DNA of 64,000 bases from Flavobacterium sp. Sd200 (GTDB lineage: Bacteria; Bacteroidota; Bacteroidia; Flavobacteriales; Flavobacteriaceae). Below, piece after piece: positions 9,243 to 17,857 of the stretch (positions are counted from its first letter, which is position 1; each line of letters opens with the position of its first letter). The translations under genes were made by a program, and so were the position numbers. The stretch spans positions 158,212-222,211 of the forward strand of contig NZ_WUMN01000006.1 in the NCBI RefSeq assembly GCF_009826935.1, in the 5' to 3' direction. The notes under the pieces were generated by a model. The model saw only the letters and a program-made list of their open reading frames with translations, had not been told where the DNA came from and did not search any database.

Positions 9243-9254
9243 CTTATTTTATAC

Positions 9255-9284
9255 AGCCTGAAACCGTGACCATGACTGTAAACT
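9255..9284 (-). repeat. stop-codon-proximal intergenic repeat, copy 2
   Basis: Read on the minus strand, AGTTTACAGTC and then CGGTTTCAGGCT begin in the TAG stop of the S41 peptidase gene (9283-9285). It is inverted relative to copy 1 at 8503. Confidence 0.55.
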
Positions 9285-10923
9285 ATTTCTTAGAAAGGAT
9301 TTTGGTGTACTCTGCACTATTGTTTAGCAGGGCAACGGCTTTCTTAATTTCGCTGTTGCTCGTGGTATAATATTTATACAAACCTTCTTTATACTGGTAG
9401 CGTTTTATAAGCTCATCGGTAATAAGCTGTTTTATTTCCTGCTTGTGGGCAGTAAGTTCTTTCTCCTCGCTTCTTTGCAGGGCTGTTAAAAGCGTTTGGC
9501 ACTCGGTTGCTATACTGGCATCCACTTTCTCTTTTTTAGCCACTTCAAGCGTCTCTTTTAAAGATTTCTCAGTTTCGGTATCAAACTCGAACTTCTCTTT
9601 TTTCAGGTACGCTTTAAATGCTTCAAAATCGGCATCGCTAATGTTTGGTATCGTTGTTCCCAAATTAGGGTTTTTGTAATAGTAGGTAGTGGCATAATTA
9701 AATATACCGTCTTTGCGAACAAGCGCATCGGCAATGGCACTTTGCTTACTTTCTTCAAGCTCCACATCGGGTAAAATACCCCCACCGTCATAAACTGTGC
9801 GACCGTTGCGGGTTTTAAACGCGTTATAGTTTTTCTTGTCTATGCGAATGGCTTTACCGTCGGCATCTTTGTGGGTATAGTCCAGTGCCTGTATGCCACG
9901 CCCTGACGGGGTATAGTAGCGCGAAATAGTTACTTTTACCTGTGTGCCATACGTCAGGTCCAGCGGACGCTGTACAAGCCCTTTGCCAAAGCTTCTGCTG
10001 CCCACAACAACGGCACGATCTAGATCCTGCAGGGCACCGCTCACGATCTCTGACGCTGATGCACTGTGACCGTCTACCAATACCACCAACGGAATATCCG
10101 TATCTACAGGGCTTTTAGGGGTTTTGTAAGTATTGTTATACTTATCGTTCTTAGATTTTGTGGTTACGATGGTCTCGCCCTCTTTTACAAAAAGGTTGCA
10201 CACATTTACAGCCTCGTGCAGCAAACCTCCCGGATTGCCGCGCAAATCGAGTATAATATTCTTTGCGCCTTTGTCTTTAAGCTCTATTAATGCAGCTTTG
10301 GTTTCGCTCGATGCCTTGGTGTTAAACTGCGATAGTACTATATAGCCCGTATTGTTGCCCACAAGCGCATAATAAGGTACTGCCTTTACATCTACCTCGC
10401 TAAGCACTATTTGTGCCGGAGAAGTCTTCCCCTGACGTGTAAACTGTATATCTACCTTGGTGTTCTTGCTGCCTTTTAGGAGTTCGCCTGCATCTTCTTT
10501 AAAATCGGCCAGCAAAACATCGCCAATTTTAATAATTTCGTCGCCTGCTTTAAGTCCGGCTTTATCGGCAGGATAGTCTTTATACACCTCTTTTATAATA
10601 AGTTTTCCCTCTTTACGGGTAATAAGTGCGCCTATGCCTGTATATTCGCCTGTATTGTTAATTTTAAACTTGGCAACATCCTGCTCGTTAAAATAAACGG
10701 TGTAAGGGTCAAGGTCCTCAAGCATGCTCTTAATGGCTTTGTCCATAAGCTGCCCAGGGTTGGTTTCGTCTACATAGTTAGTATTAACGGTTTTATAGAG
10801 CGTGGTAAAAATTTCTATTTGCTTTGCTATTTCAAAAAAATCATCTTTAAAGCTTGCGCCCACAAACAGGAATCCCACAGCCACCGCCGGAACCACATAT
10901 TTTTTCTTTACTGTTTTAAGCAT
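9283..10923 (-). CDS. S41 family C-terminal processing peptidase (CtpA/Prc-like)
   Basis: From the ATG at 10923 the protein has 546 residues: an N-terminal membrane anchor/signal (VVPAVAVGFLFVGASF), a PDZ domain (IIKEVYKDYPADKAGLKAGD), and the S41 protease domain with GNPGGLL, the catalytic Ser motif GHSASASE at about residues 285-292 and the catalytic Lys in SFGKGLVQ about 25 residues later. Such enzymes trim or degrade proteins at their C-termini in the periplasm. The chosen start overlaps the stop of the DUF4349 gene by 8 nt (ATGCTTAA); an earlier in-frame ATG at 10971 would lie far inside that gene. A helical C-terminal extension rich in Lys/Glu follows the protease domain. Confidence 0.93.
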   Translation of the reverse strand: MLKTVKKKYVVPAVAVGFLFVGASFKDDFFEIAKQIEIFTTLYKTVNTNYVDETNPGQLMDKAIKSMLEDLDPYTVYFNEQDVAKFKINNTGEYTGIGALITRKEGKLIIKEVYKDYPADKAGLKAGDEIIKIGDVLLADFKEDAGELLKGSKNTKVDIQFTRQGKTSPAQIVLSEVDVKAVPYYALVGNNTGYIVLSQFNTKASSETKAALIELKDKGAKNIILDLRGNPGGLLHEAVNVCNLFVKEGETIVTTKSKNDKYNNTYKTPKSPVDTDIPLVVLVDGHSASASEIVSGALQDLDRAVVVGSRSFGKGLVQRPLDLTYGTQVKVTISRYYTPSGRGIQALDYTHKDADGKAIRIDKKNYNAFKTRNGRTVYDGGGILPDVELEESKQSAIADALVRKDGIFNYATTYYYKNPNLGTTIPNISDADFEAFKAYLKKEKFEFDTETEKSLKETLEVAKKEKVDASIATECQTLLTALQRSEEKELTAHKQEIKQLITDELIKRYQYKEGLYKYYTTSNSEIKKAVALLNNSAEYTKILSKK

Positions 10924-11764
10924 TGGTATTTCTTTTCTTTTTAATTTTTTTACGAATGACGATGAACACAATTACGAAAATAAGGATAAATGGCCAAATG
11001 TATAGCAACTCTAACAGGAAAGTTGAAAGCGAATTGAAGCCTGATTTTATGGCATTGCCCATTTTAGAACCGTAAGAAACCGTAGTGCCGCCTCCTGTCT
11101 CTATATGTTTATAGAACACAAGATGTATAGTGCTCATCGCTACACGGCTTTTTATGTATCTCAACCTGCCTTCCTGTGATTCTATTTCTTCTCTCAGTTC
11201 TGATATCTGTTTTTCAATTTCGAGCATTTCCGATACTTTGTTCGCCTTTTTAAGTAACTCAAAATATCGCGCCTCCAATACTTTTTTTGCTTTAAGGCGT
11301 GCCTCGGTATCTATATATTCTTCGGTTACATCTTCACTGGATATTTCCTTTTCGTCAAAATGCTTAACTCCTGTGCTTATGTTGGCTATAAAATCTTCAA
11401 ACCTGGCCGATGGAACACGCAATGTAAGGGTGCGGCTCAGGGCATAATTATCTCTTGTTTCGCTGTCGCTTTGTATTTGCCCTTTATATTTAGTTACAGC
11501 TTCTTTTACTTTTAAGGCTGTCGCTTCAAGATCATCGGTTTCAAACCTGAGATTACCATTCTTAATAATCTGCTGAGGTATGGTTATCTGCTCTGCATCT
11601 GTTGACTGATCAGAGGAATTATCTTCGAGAGGTTTAAACTTTACTTCTTCAACTATTGCTGCCGGAACTTCGCTAATAGCCATTTCTGAAGTTGATTCCT
11701 TGGCTTCTTCTTTGCACGATAAAACAGAAAGGGCAAGAATTAATGTATAAAACGTTGTTTTCAT
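10916..11764 (-). CDS. DUF4349 domain lipoprotein
   Basis: The 282-residue product starts MKTTFYTLILALSVLSC, a lipoprotein signal with a Cys followed by acidic residues. The central part (GNLRFETDDLEATALKVKE, RVPSARFEDFI, ITEEYIDTEARLKAKK-like text) matches DUF4349, including a coiled coil around EIEKQISELREEIESQEG. A transmembrane helix (LYIWPFILIFVIVFIVI) and a basic tail close the protein, so it may be anchored at both ends. Function is unknown; in other bacteria the family is cell-envelope associated. It lies in a run rnpA - DUF4349 - S41 peptidase and overlaps the latter by 8 nt. Confidence 0.85.
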   Translation of the reverse strand: MKTTFYTLILALSVLSCKEEAKESTSEMAISEVPAAIVEEVKFKPLEDNSSDQSTDAEQITIPQQIIKNGNLRFETDDLEATALKVKEAVTKYKGQIQSDSETRDNYALSRTLTLRVPSARFEDFIANISTGVKHFDEKEISSEDVTEEYIDTEARLKAKKVLEARYFELLKKANKVSEMLEIEKQISELREEIESQEGRLRYIKSRVAMSTIHLVFYKHIETGGGTTVSYGSKMGNAIKSGFNSLSTFLLELLYIWPFILIFVIVFIVIRKKIKKKRNTNA

Positions 11765-11831
11765 GGTGGTTGGGTTATACAACAACAACGTTAAATAATT
11801 GGGCGGTAGTATGTGTGTAAAGAATAATAAT

Positions 11832-12218
11832 TTACAGCCCTTCCTGCGCTATAAATTTTTCAAAAAGCAATATGGTTTTAGCCGTAATTTCTTCATGAGT
11901 CAGCCTGTCTTTTGTTTGGTAAAAAAACATAAAGGCATAAGGTTTATCAAGCTTATCGGCTAGGATATGCTTATGGTGGCGGTATGCCTCGCGCAGTTGG
12001 CGTTTGAAGTAGTTGCGATCGTGTGCGCGCTTAAAATATTTTTTGGATACCGAAACCCCCATTTGTAGTTTACCTTCAATATCTGCGTCTTCCAAAGGCA
12101 TATACACCAACCGTAACGGATATTTTGATACCGATTTTCCTTCGGTAAACAAATGTCCTATGGTGGTGCGGCTTTTAAGTTTTTCGGCTTTAGGGTATGT
12201 AAATCTTTTCGGTTCCAT
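11832..12218 (-). CDS. rnpA: ribonuclease P protein component
   Basis: The 128-residue basic protein has the RnpA pattern: YPKAEKLKSR at the N-terminus, GVSVSKKYFKRAHDRNYFKRQLREAYR containing the RNR-type signature, and a short helical C-terminus. It binds the RNase P RNA and aids 5' maturation of tRNAs. It is not next to rpmH or yidC here; downstream genes encode the DUF4349 lipoprotein and S41 peptidase. A good -7 box lies so close (12226-12233) that the predicted transcript begins within a base or so of the ATG. Confidence 0.95.
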   Translation of the reverse strand: MEPKRFTYPKAEKLKSRTTIGHLFTEGKSVSKYPLRLVYMPLEDADIEGKLQMGVSVSKKYFKRAHDRNYFKRQLREAYRHHKHILADKLDKPYAFMFFYQTKDRLTHEEITAKTILLFEKFIAQEGL

Positions 12219-12225
12219 AAAGCTG

Positions 12226-12233
12226 CAAAGGTA
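12226..12233 (-). promoter_or_regulatory. -7 box (TACCTTTG) of rnpA
   Basis: The minus strand reads TACCTTTG, matching TAnnTTTG. With the usual 6-7 nt to the start of transcription, the mRNA would begin near 12219, next to the rnpA ATG at 12218, implying a leaderless or nearly leaderless message. Confidence 0.55.
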
Positions 12234-12253
12234 CAGGTTTTAAACAAAAAAAA

Positions 12254-12284
12254 TCCCGGCAGTTAAAACACACACCTGCCGGGA
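12254..12284 (-). terminator. terminator of the TonB receptor-hmuY operon
   Basis: TCCCGGCAG (12254-12262) and CTGCCGGGA (12276-12284) form a perfect 9-bp stem; on the minus strand a run of nine T follows. Confidence 0.9.
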
Positions 12285-12316
12285 CAAATAAAACAAAAAC
12301 TAACTTACAAAAACTA

Positions 12317-13714
12317 CTATTGCAACAGAGCGTACTCAAAAGTAGGGTTGCCCCTTTCGCCCTGCTGGCTTAGCATTGCCGTAAAACGCAGCTTGTATAT
12401 GTTGCCTGCTGCATCCTGTATTATATAAAACCTGTCGGTATATAGCTGTACCGGTACTACGTTGCGCCAGTTGGCACCTATTATTCTTTGATCCTGCTGT
12501 ATTTCAGTTTTAAGCCTGCTGTCATCAGGAACGAGGTTTGCCCTTGTAAAGTCGTTATAGCTTACTTCACTTGTTCTTACTTCATAAGCCCTTGTGCCAC
12601 CTTTAGCATTGGTAAGTACAAAATCAGAGTAAAAGTAAGACCCTGCACCTTCTATTATGTTGGTAAAGGTTGTAAAATTAAGATCCCATGAGGCTTTTGC
12701 AGGTTCTACATCTACAGTGGCTCCATTAGTCAGATTAAAGAACGTAAAATTATAGGCTTCATCTTTAGTAATGGCAACTTCGCTGTGTGTGGTAGATGCA
12801 AGATCGGCATATTGTAATGTGTACCCATTACCATTTTTAAGTACGCGGATTTTTTTCCATCCTCTTGGTGTACCTGCAACGTTTACACCACCGCCCAAAA
12901 CAGGCACTGTTGGAACGTTCATGCCCAGGTTTACCAAATATACTTTGTTGTCGGCTTCGTTATCGCTAACCTCTGTAATTGCAGTTTGCTCAATAAAACC
13001 GTTAGGGTTATCTATATAAACCGTATTTGCAGGATCGAATGTACCAATAGCTACCGCAGCATTTGAAGTTTGAGGCAAATCTATGTTGGTAGTATTAAGA
13101 GCTTTTACAGCCATACCGATCGATCCGTTTATAACCACCCTGAATTTATCGCCTGAATAGAATCCAAGATCCCATGCAGCTCTGTGCGATGTTTTATACT
13201 CGCCCGAACTAAGGTCAAAATAAGCCTGGTTGGTTTGGTTAGAACCGCCAATTACAGGGCTTGCCTGCCCTCCTGTAGAAGGCATTTCGTTAAAGTTTAG
13301 CGTAATATTTTTATTGCCGGTAATTTCTACGTCGGCAATCGATATCTGATCGATTGTAAATACTACATTTTTAATTTCGCCCTCAACAGCATCGGCCAGT
13401 TTGTTAAAATCAAACTGTATTGCATATTCTCCTTTGCTAAATGGAAGTGTAAATGTGCCGCTCTCTGCCGCAACACTGGTTGTAAAATCGGTTCCGTAAA
13501 CAACATTTTCTGTTGTATAGCTAATGGTTACAAAACCATTGTTCGGAGCACCGTTGTTAAACAATACCTTTACAGGCGTAACATTTTCCTGTATGTTTAC
13601 AGCATCTGCCGCAAACGAAACCCCACGACGGTAAAAACCTTTATCGTCGTCTTCGCTACATGATATTGCAAAAAATGTGGTAGCCAGTACAAAGAGTAAA
13701 ACTAATTTTTTCAT
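12317..13714 (-). CDS. HmuY family heme-binding lipoprotein
   Basis: The 465-residue protein begins with a lipoprotein signal ending FFAISCSEDDDKG. An N-terminal region of about 130 residues resembles a Calx-beta-like fold (VTISYTTENVVYGTDF). The remainder carries the HmuY pattern, including YKTSHRAAWDLGFYSGD, the repeated ASWDLNFTTFTNIIEG and SYFYSDFVLTNAKGG. HmuY is an outer-membrane hemophore-like lipoprotein that passes heme to its TonB-dependent receptor. It follows the receptor gene by 10 bp, ends at a strong terminator and is presumably under the same iron-responsive promoter. Porphyromonas HmuY is much shorter; this longer form with an extra N-terminal domain is common in Flavobacteriia. 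Confidence 0.88.
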   Translation of the reverse strand: MKKLVLLFVLATTFFAISCSEDDDKGFYRRGVSFAADAVNIQENVTPVKVLFNNGAPNNGFVTISYTTENVVYGTDFTTSVAAESGTFTLPFSKGEYAIQFDFNKLADAVEGEIKNVVFTIDQISIADVEITGNKNITLNFNEMPSTGGQASPVIGGSNQTNQAYFDLSSGEYKTSHRAAWDLGFYSGDKFRVVINGSIGMAVKALNTTNIDLPQTSNAAVAIGTFDPANTVYIDNPNGFIEQTAITEVSDNEADNKVYLVNLGMNVPTVPVLGGGVNVAGTPRGWKKIRVLKNGNGYTLQYADLASTTHSEVAITKDEAYNFTFFNLTNGATVDVEPAKASWDLNFTTFTNIIEGAGSYFYSDFVLTNAKGGTRAYEVRTSEVSYNDFTRANLVPDDSRLKTEIQQDQRIIGANWRNVVPVQLYTDRFYIIQDAAGNIYKLRFTAMLSQQGERGNPTFEYALLQ

Positions 13715-13724
13715 GTCTGTACTT

Positions 13725-15869
13725 TTATAAGTTTAAGTTATAAGCCAGTCTAACAAAATAAGAACGACCGTATGCTTTATTAATAACATCGCTTCCTCCG
13801 CCGTGGCCCATAGTAGCCCCCTGGGTTAAAGAACTGCGTGTGTTTGTAATATCCAGTATGTTTCGGGCACCAACGGTAACCTCAAGCGTTTTTTTCAGGA
13901 ATCTTTTTCTTACTGTGGCATCCATCCAGCTAAAAGAGTTAATTCTTGTTACTGCAAATATTGAATTATTGTTCTCATCTACAGTTTCTAACATTATAGG
14001 CTCCCTGCCGTTAAGTTTATAGAATAGCGAGAAATCAGTATCCCATTTAGGCACAACATAATTTAGGCTGCTGTTTAACTGAAAGGCCCATAAAAATGAA
14101 TCGTCTGAAGTTACAGAACCGTTGCTCTTTTTTTGTGATGTACTTACTAAAGCAGCGCCTAATTTAAACGACAGGTTGTTATATTCAAACTGATGGCTTG
14201 TATTAAAGTTCAGCATTTTAAAGCTATCCGTATTTATATATTTGCTACGAAGTGGTGTAAAGCTTATTTGCACAAGGCTAATCCTATCAGTAACATCAAT
14301 GTAGGTAGTCATTAAACTGTTAGTCATTTTTAAACCCGAAGCAAAATCAGTAGTTTTTTTAAGGTTTAGATCTATCGATATACTTTCTTCCGGCACGAGG
14401 TCTTCATTACCCTGAACATCATGGTTAGCATCTACCATGTAGGTATAAAGCTCGTCAAAATTTGGTGAACGGTATGATTTGCCTAACGATGTACGGGCTT
14501 CTATACCATGATCAAACAGGTAGCGAAGACCAACCGATGCGGCATATTGGTTGTCAAATTTATTCTGGAACGAATATCGTGCCCCGGCACGACCTGAAAA
14601 GCGCTCTGTAAAAGCGGTTTCAAGGGCGCTGTAAACATCATAGTTGCTTAGTGTGGCATTTCTGTCAACAGGCTGGTTGTCTTCATCTTTAAATATGCCT
14701 GTAGCGGCAGATGCAAAACCTTTTTCGTTTACAAGTTCATAACCCACCTGCAGGTTATATTTCTTGTTGTTGAGTATGTTGCTAAGACTACCGGTGCTGT
14801 AAAGTATTTCGGTACTTTGGTAGGTAAGTCTCTCATTATCTGCCTCGCGATGCTCTTCTATAAAATACCTGTAATTTTCAAAATCACGATTCTGTTTTTG
14901 ATATGATGCAGATATGTTGAATGTTATATCGTTAACCAAATGCCCTGATGAATTTAAATGATGGTATTGCCTTTCGGTAATGTAACGTCTGTCGTTGCCA
15001 AATGGTTTTGGCTGAAAAGGATAATTCGGACTCAGGTTGACAATAGTATCATACGAATCTATATTTTCATGAAAATAGTCAAATTTATAGAAAGCGCGAA
15101 CCCTGTTTTTCTTATAAGTAATCATACCGTTGCCCACATACTGCTCTTTTGGTCGCCATCTGTAGCCACGATCTCCTGTAACAGTAGAGTGTTCTCCTCC
15201 CATATCGTCTACAAAGCCTGCAAAATCGTTGCGGTTACCACCAACAGATACAAACCAGTTTTCTGATATATTGTGCGATATTTTTAATGACTGAATGTGT
15301 CTGCCCCTGTCGTCAAGATTATATTCGCTCCCTACAGTTTCTTCCTGCAAAGCGGCATCTATTTCCCACTTGTGCTTTGTAGCTTTTTTTGTAATGATGT
15401 TTATAATACCCGAAACAGCATTGGCACCATGTGTTACACCCATAGAACCCTCAATTATTTCTATCTGTTCAATATCATCGAGGTTTATTTGTGTAAGGTC
15501 GATATTGTTGCCAACACCGGTATCACTCACTAATGGTACATTATCAACAAGGATCTTAAGATACTGGCCGTCTAATCCAAACATAGACACTGTAGAGCGT
15601 CCTTGTCCTGTATCCTGGGTAACATTAATGTTGAGGTTGAAGTTTAAAAGATCGGCCATGTTATTAGCCGCCTGTCTTTCTATATCATCACGGGTAATTA
15701 CTTTTACATTAAAAACTGATTTCCTTATAGATTGCGGTTCCGGTTGTCCGGTTACTACCACTTCATCAAGTTTTGTAGCGTGAATGGTGTCTTTGATTTT
15801 ATCCTGCGAAACAGCACTTATTGTACATAGTGATGCCAGGCAGATAAATGATTTCGCTTGTTTGAGCAT
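13725..15869 (-). CDS. TonB-dependent receptor, probable heme/iron uptake (HmuR-like)
   Basis: From the ATG at 15869 the protein has 714 residues: a signal peptide, a plug domain (LDEVVVTGQ, NMADLLNFN, IEIIEGSMGVTHGANAVSGIINI) and a long beta-barrel ending in aromatic-rich strand SYFVRLAYNLNL. Substrate is inferred from the adjacent hmuY gene and two Fur-box-like sites bracketing its promoter (TTTG-N20-TAGCTTTG at 15900-15931). Another ATG at 15902 lies upstream of the predicted transcription start and was rejected. Together with HmuY it forms a typical outer-membrane heme acquisition pair. Confidence 0.92.
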   Translation of the reverse strand: MLKQAKSFICLASLCTISAVSQDKIKDTIHATKLDEVVVTGQPEPQSIRKSVFNVKVITRDDIERQAANNMADLLNFNLNINVTQDTGQGRSTVSMFGLDGQYLKILVDNVPLVSDTGVGNNIDLTQINLDDIEQIEIIEGSMGVTHGANAVSGIINIITKKATKHKWEIDAALQEETVGSEYNLDDRGRHIQSLKISHNISENWFVSVGGNRNDFAGFVDDMGGEHSTVTGDRGYRWRPKEQYVGNGMITYKKNRVRAFYKFDYFHENIDSYDTIVNLSPNYPFQPKPFGNDRRYITERQYHHLNSSGHLVNDITFNISASYQKQNRDFENYRYFIEEHREADNERLTYQSTEILYSTGSLSNILNNKKYNLQVGYELVNEKGFASAATGIFKDEDNQPVDRNATLSNYDVYSALETAFTERFSGRAGARYSFQNKFDNQYAASVGLRYLFDHGIEARTSLGKSYRSPNFDELYTYMVDANHDVQGNEDLVPEESISIDLNLKKTTDFASGLKMTNSLMTTYIDVTDRISLVQISFTPLRSKYINTDSFKMLNFNTSHQFEYNNLSFKLGAALVSTSQKKSNGSVTSDDSFLWAFQLNSSLNYVVPKWDTDFSLFYKLNGREPIMLETVDENNNSIFAVTRINSFSWMDATVRKRFLKKTLEVTVGARNILDITNTRSSLTQGATMGHGGGSDVINKAYGRSYFVRLAYNLNL

Positions 15870-15879
15870 TATTAAACAA

Positions 15880-15896
15880 CTTAGATTTATTCTAAA
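15880..15896 (-). promoter_or_regulatory. Fur-box-like operator 1
   Basis: The minus strand reads TTTAGAATAAATCTAAG, close to an inverted TTTAGAATnATTCTAAA Fur-type site (two half-site mismatches). It begins three bases after the -7 box, over the expected transcription start of the TonB receptor gene. Confidence 0.6.
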
Positions 15897-15899
15897 TTG

Positions 15900-15931
15900 C
15901 AAAGCTAAGCTCCATGTTTTAGATATGCAAA
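15900..15931 (-). promoter_or_regulatory. promoter of the TonB receptor-hmuY operon
   Basis: The minus strand reads TTTG, a 20-bp spacer, then TAGCTTTG: a near-perfect Bacteroidota sigma-A promoter. Transcription would start about 15893, inside Fur-like operator 1. Confidence 0.75.
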
Positions 15932-15934
15932 TTA

Positions 15935-15951
15935 TTTACATTAATTCTAAA
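15935..15951 (-). promoter_or_regulatory. Fur-box-like operator 2
   Basis: TTTAGAATTAATGTAAA on the minus strand matches the same inverted site with two mismatches, directly upstream of the -33 box. A further ATTCT-N5-AGAAT inverted repeat overlaps it at 15945-15959. Confidence 0.5.
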
Positions 15952-16034
15952 TAAGAATTCATGTTAATAATTTTCATCGTGAGCTAGTTTAATAAACCTT
16001 AATGATTTGAAAAAGATATTAAGCAGACATAAAA

Positions 16035-16060
16035 AAACTGCCCCTAAAAAGAGGCAGTTT
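16035..16060 (-). terminator. terminator of the suf operon
   Basis: AAACTGCC (16035-16042) and GGCAGTTT (16053-16060) form a stem; on the minus strand seven T follow. It sits just after sufD, so no sufS or sufE gene is part of this transcript. Confidence 0.9.
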
Positions 16061-16082
16061 AAAAATATATCTTGTTTGAGGC

Positions 16083-17399
16083 TTATAGATCGAAACCTAT
16101 ATTTACTCCAAGTTTAGACGCTATAAGTTTGGTAATTCGGGCTTTAAGCTCCGGTATCCTGATGCTTTCTATAACCTCATTGCTAAAGGCATACATAAGC
16201 AATGCTTTTGCTTCTTTTTTAGGAATACCACGGCTTTGCATGTAGAACATGGCGCTTTCGTCAAGCTGGCCCACAGTACAACCGTGCGAACATTTAACAT
16301 CGTCGGCAAATATCTCTAACTGCGGTTTTGCATTTATAGTTGCCTTCTCACTTATCAATATGTTGTTGTTTTGCTGGAAAGCATCGGTTTTTTGCGCTTC
16401 TTTCTCAACATATATCTTGCCGTTAAATACTCCTGTTGAATTACCGTCAAAAATACCTTTGTAGTTTTGGTGGCTTTCGCAGTTTGGCGAGGCATGCTGC
16501 ACCAGCGTATAGTGGTCTACGTGCTGCTTATCGCCTATGAGGGTAATGCCTTTCAGCGTGCTTTCAATACGCTCGCCTTGGTGGTAAAAATTAAGGTTGT
16601 TCCTTGTAATGTTACCTCCAAACGAAAAAGTGTGCACAGATGCGTTGCTTTTGCCTTTTTGAGCTATATAGGTATTGTCTACCAGGTTTGCTGTTTGCTG
16701 GTCGTTCTGTATCTTATAGTAATCTACAATGGCACTTTCAGCCGCAAATATTTCAGTAACGCTGTTGGTAAGTACCGGATTGCTGTTAAGGCTTTGATGC
16801 CTTTCTATAATTTGCACTTGTGCATTTTCACCAACAATAACAAGATTGCGCGGCTGTACCATAAGGGCAGATTCGTTTCCGGTAGAAAAATACATTATTT
16901 CTACAGGTTTATCTGCTACCTTATTTTTTGGAATGTTAATAAAAGCACCCTCAATTGCAAATGCAGTGTTTAATGATGTAAGGCTTTCGTCTTTATTGGC
17001 AATTTTATTGAAGTATGCATCTATAACCTCTTTATACTTTGGTTTTGTAAGTGCCGACGACATTAGGCATATGTCCTGCCCGTCGTGAGTAGTTGACGAT
17101 AGAAACGAACTGAAAATGCCATCAATAAACACCAGCTTGTAGGTGTCTATTTCGTGTAAAAAATATTTTTTTACATCGGCATAGTTCAGCACTGTGTCGT
17201 TTTTAGGGAACACTGTGTAATCGTTTTTAAGTACCGCATTTAACGATGTATACTTCCAGGCCTCTTCTTTTTTTGTAGGGAAGCCTTTATTTTCAAAATT
17301 CTTAAATGCCTCGGTGCGTATGTTATGCAGGTCTGCATTAACATCAATGCGCTCCTCAAAAGCCATAAAAGAAGATAATAGTTTTTCTTTTAAATCCAT
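16083..17399 (-). CDS. sufD: Fe-S cluster assembly protein SufD
   Basis: The 438-residue protein has the SufD beta-helix core (GKIYVEKEAQKTDAFQQNNN, CSHGCTVGQLDESAMFYMQSRG) and the C-terminal helix EVIESIRIPELK. SufD joins SufB and SufC to make the SufBC2D scaffold on which Fe-S clusters are built. It is the last gene of the operon hesB-sufB-sufC-sufD and is followed by a terminator; the cysteine desulfurase gene is not adjacent. A four-helix-bundle gene with flanking inverted repeats lies between it and sufC. Confidence 0.96.
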   Translation of the reverse strand: MDLKEKLLSSFMAFEERIDVNADLHNIRTEAFKNFENKGFPTKKEEAWKYTSLNAVLKNDYTVFPKNDTVLNYADVKKYFLHEIDTYKLVFIDGIFSSFLSSTTHDGQDICLMSSALTKPKYKEVIDAYFNKIANKDESLTSLNTAFAIEGAFINIPKNKVADKPVEIMYFSTGNESALMVQPRNLVIVGENAQVQIIERHQSLNSNPVLTNSVTEIFAAESAIVDYYKIQNDQQTANLVDNTYIAQKGKSNASVHTFSFGGNITRNNLNFYHQGERIESTLKGITLIGDKQHVDHYTLVQHASPNCESHQNYKGIFDGNSTGVFNGKIYVEKEAQKTDAFQQNNNILISEKATINAKPQLEIFADDVKCSHGCTVGQLDESAMFYMQSRGIPKKEAKALLMYAFSNEVIESIRIPELKARITKLIASKLGVNIGFDL

Positions 17400-17425
17400 T
17401 ACATCAGTCTAAAGTTTTAAAGTCT

Positions 17426-17832
17426 AAAGTCATAAAGGACTTAGCAAACTTTACTTATTAAGATATTTTATAAAACCGCTTAGCAGTCTCGATATTTCTG
17501 TTACTTCAGAAAGTAATTCATGGAAAACTTCCTGAGATATATAATTTAAATCCAATGCCAAGTACAATTGCGAACGAACTTCTGCCGCTGAACCTTTAGC
17601 TATATAAAGAAAATGTATAAATTCTTTATCTGTATTCCGCTCAAAACCCTCGGCAATGTTAGACGATATAGAAACAGAGCACCGCCTTATCTGTCTTGCC
17701 AGGTCAAAGTCTTTTCTGAGTGCTTCAGTATCAGTTATAAGATAAATTCTTTTATTAAGTACCCTGGCTCTTTGCCACGAATTAATTTCCTCGAAAGAAT
17801 TAAATTTACCCATTTAATAACTTTATGACTTT
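17426..17832. mobile_element. putative cassette 1: S23-family gene between perfect 12-bp inverted repeats
   Basis: AAAGTCATAAAG at 17426-17437 is repeated in inverse as CTTTATGACTTT at 17821-17832, bracketing the four-helix-bundle gene. Both ends continue outward into degenerate tandem AAAGTC heptamers. The unit fills the sufC-sufD junction and leaves both genes intact. Mobility is inferred, not shown. Confidence 0.5.
17451..17813 (-). CDS. four helix bundle protein (S23/IVP family), copy 1
   Basis: The 120-residue protein matches the 23S-rRNA intervening-sequence (S23) protein family: WQRARVLNKRIY, IRRCSVSISSNIAEGFER, FLYIAKGSAAEVRSQLY, LLSGFIKYL. The family forms pentameric four-helix bundles; relatives include Avd of diversity-generating retroelements, but no reverse transcriptase or variable repeat is seen nearby. 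It is not in an rRNA gene here but between sufC and sufD. It is clearly related to copy 3 (20517-20888) and more distantly to copy 2. Function unknown. Confidence 0.9.
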   Translation of the reverse strand: MGKFNSFEEINSWQRARVLNKRIYLITDTEALRKDFDLARQIRRCSVSISSNIAEGFERNTDKEFIHFLYIAKGSAAEVRSQLYLALDLNYISQEVFHELLSEVTEISRLLSGFIKYLNK

Positions 17833-17857
17833 CGACCTTTGACTTTAAGACAAATAT

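Noticed and set aside
17451..17813. S23-family gene as Avd of a diversity-generating retroelement
   Set aside because: No reverse transcriptase, template repeat or variable C-type lectin target is seen nearby.
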